This document shows positions 12,181 to 12,186 of a stretch of DNA of 12,186 bases, one piece after another. The notes beneath the pieces were generated by a model, which did not search any database, was not told the origin of the DNA, and saw only the letters and a list, made by a program, of their open reading frames with translations. This stretch comes from Oscillospiraceae bacterium (lineage in GTDB: Bacteria > Bacillota > Clostridia > Oscillospirales > Ruminococcaceae), in the NCBI GenBank assembly GCA_017848155.1, contig JAGAKC010000444.1, positions 1 through 12,186 of the forward strand. The letters run 5' to 3'. Numbering within the stretch: the first letter of the stretch is position 1; each line of letters starts with the position of its first letter. Position numbers and translations under genes: made by a program.

Positions 12181-12186
12181 ATTGCC

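Larger units (their letters stand above)
11794..12186. other. Gene-free right edge with stacked regulatory and repeat structures
   Basis: No frame here has a convincing start, ribosome site and protein-like content. The stretch holds the LytTR promoter and half-sites, the 33-bp repeat, a leftward terminator and three further inverted repeats. The leftward terminator implies that a leftward gene lies just beyond the window. Confidence 0.55.

Noticed and set aside
1..12186. tRNA, rRNA and riboswitch genes
   Set aside because: I saw no tRNA-like cloverleaf, rRNA-like segment or known riboswitch core on either strand.

Overview
The window looks like chromosome from a low-to-mid-GC Gram-positive anaerobe of the Clostridia, most likely a Ruminococcus-like member of the Oscillospiraceae. 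This rests on strong AGGAG-type ribosome binding sites, TTGACA/TATAAT promoters with 17-bp spacers, an AgrC/AgrA-type two-component pair, LytTR operons and a MobL-type relaxase. It is an inference; no database search was possible. The region is accessory in character: a mobilisation gene remnant at the left edge, small decayed genes, and repeats at the right edge.

Left edge (1-894). The 3' part of a MobL/MobP3-type relaxase gene enters from the left. Its inter-domain linker holds three back-to-back inverted repeats. The last is a 17-bp palindrome whose core recurs just after the stop codon, as the stem of the intergenic hairpin.

Core module (984-8217). An AgrC-like GHKL sensor kinase and a LytTR response regulator, overlapping by 4 bp, are transcribed leftwards. 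An operon transcribed rightwards encodes a large two-FtsX-domain ABC permease, its ATPase (4-bp overlap) and a MutS-like ATPase without mismatch-recognition domains. Between them lie two good sigma-A-type promoters facing apart. Between those promoters are four copies of RCCNNTSGGT at an exact 21-bp period, the spacing expected of direct-repeat LytTR operators. The simplest reading is a self-regulated circuit: the kinase senses a ligand or envelope stress, and the regulator binds the array and switches on the ABC-MutS operon and probably its own operon. No agrB/agrD-like peptide genes are visible.

Middle (8263-10076). After a hairpin come a 43-codon truncated XRE regulator, with its own promoter and a 14-bp palindromic operator over the start site, and a leftward three-gene operon. 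That operon encodes a small unrecognised Cys-containing protein, a RimJ/RimL-like GNAT acetyltransferase and a flavin split-barrel (pyridoxamine 5'-phosphate oxidase-like) protein, the last two translationally coupled.

Right part (10160-11853). A leftward operon encodes a stand-alone LytTR regulator, a DUF3021-like four-helix membrane protein and a second membrane protein. All are joined by 8-bp ATGARTAA overlaps. The last gene carries two in-frame stops, each one C-to-T change from a Gln codon, so it is a recent pseudogene. The final 390 bp hold no credible gene. They contain LytTR-like half-sites, a 33-bp-period tandem repeat, a leftward terminator, and a series of inverted repeats ending in a nested 10+6-bp hairpin followed by a T-rich run.
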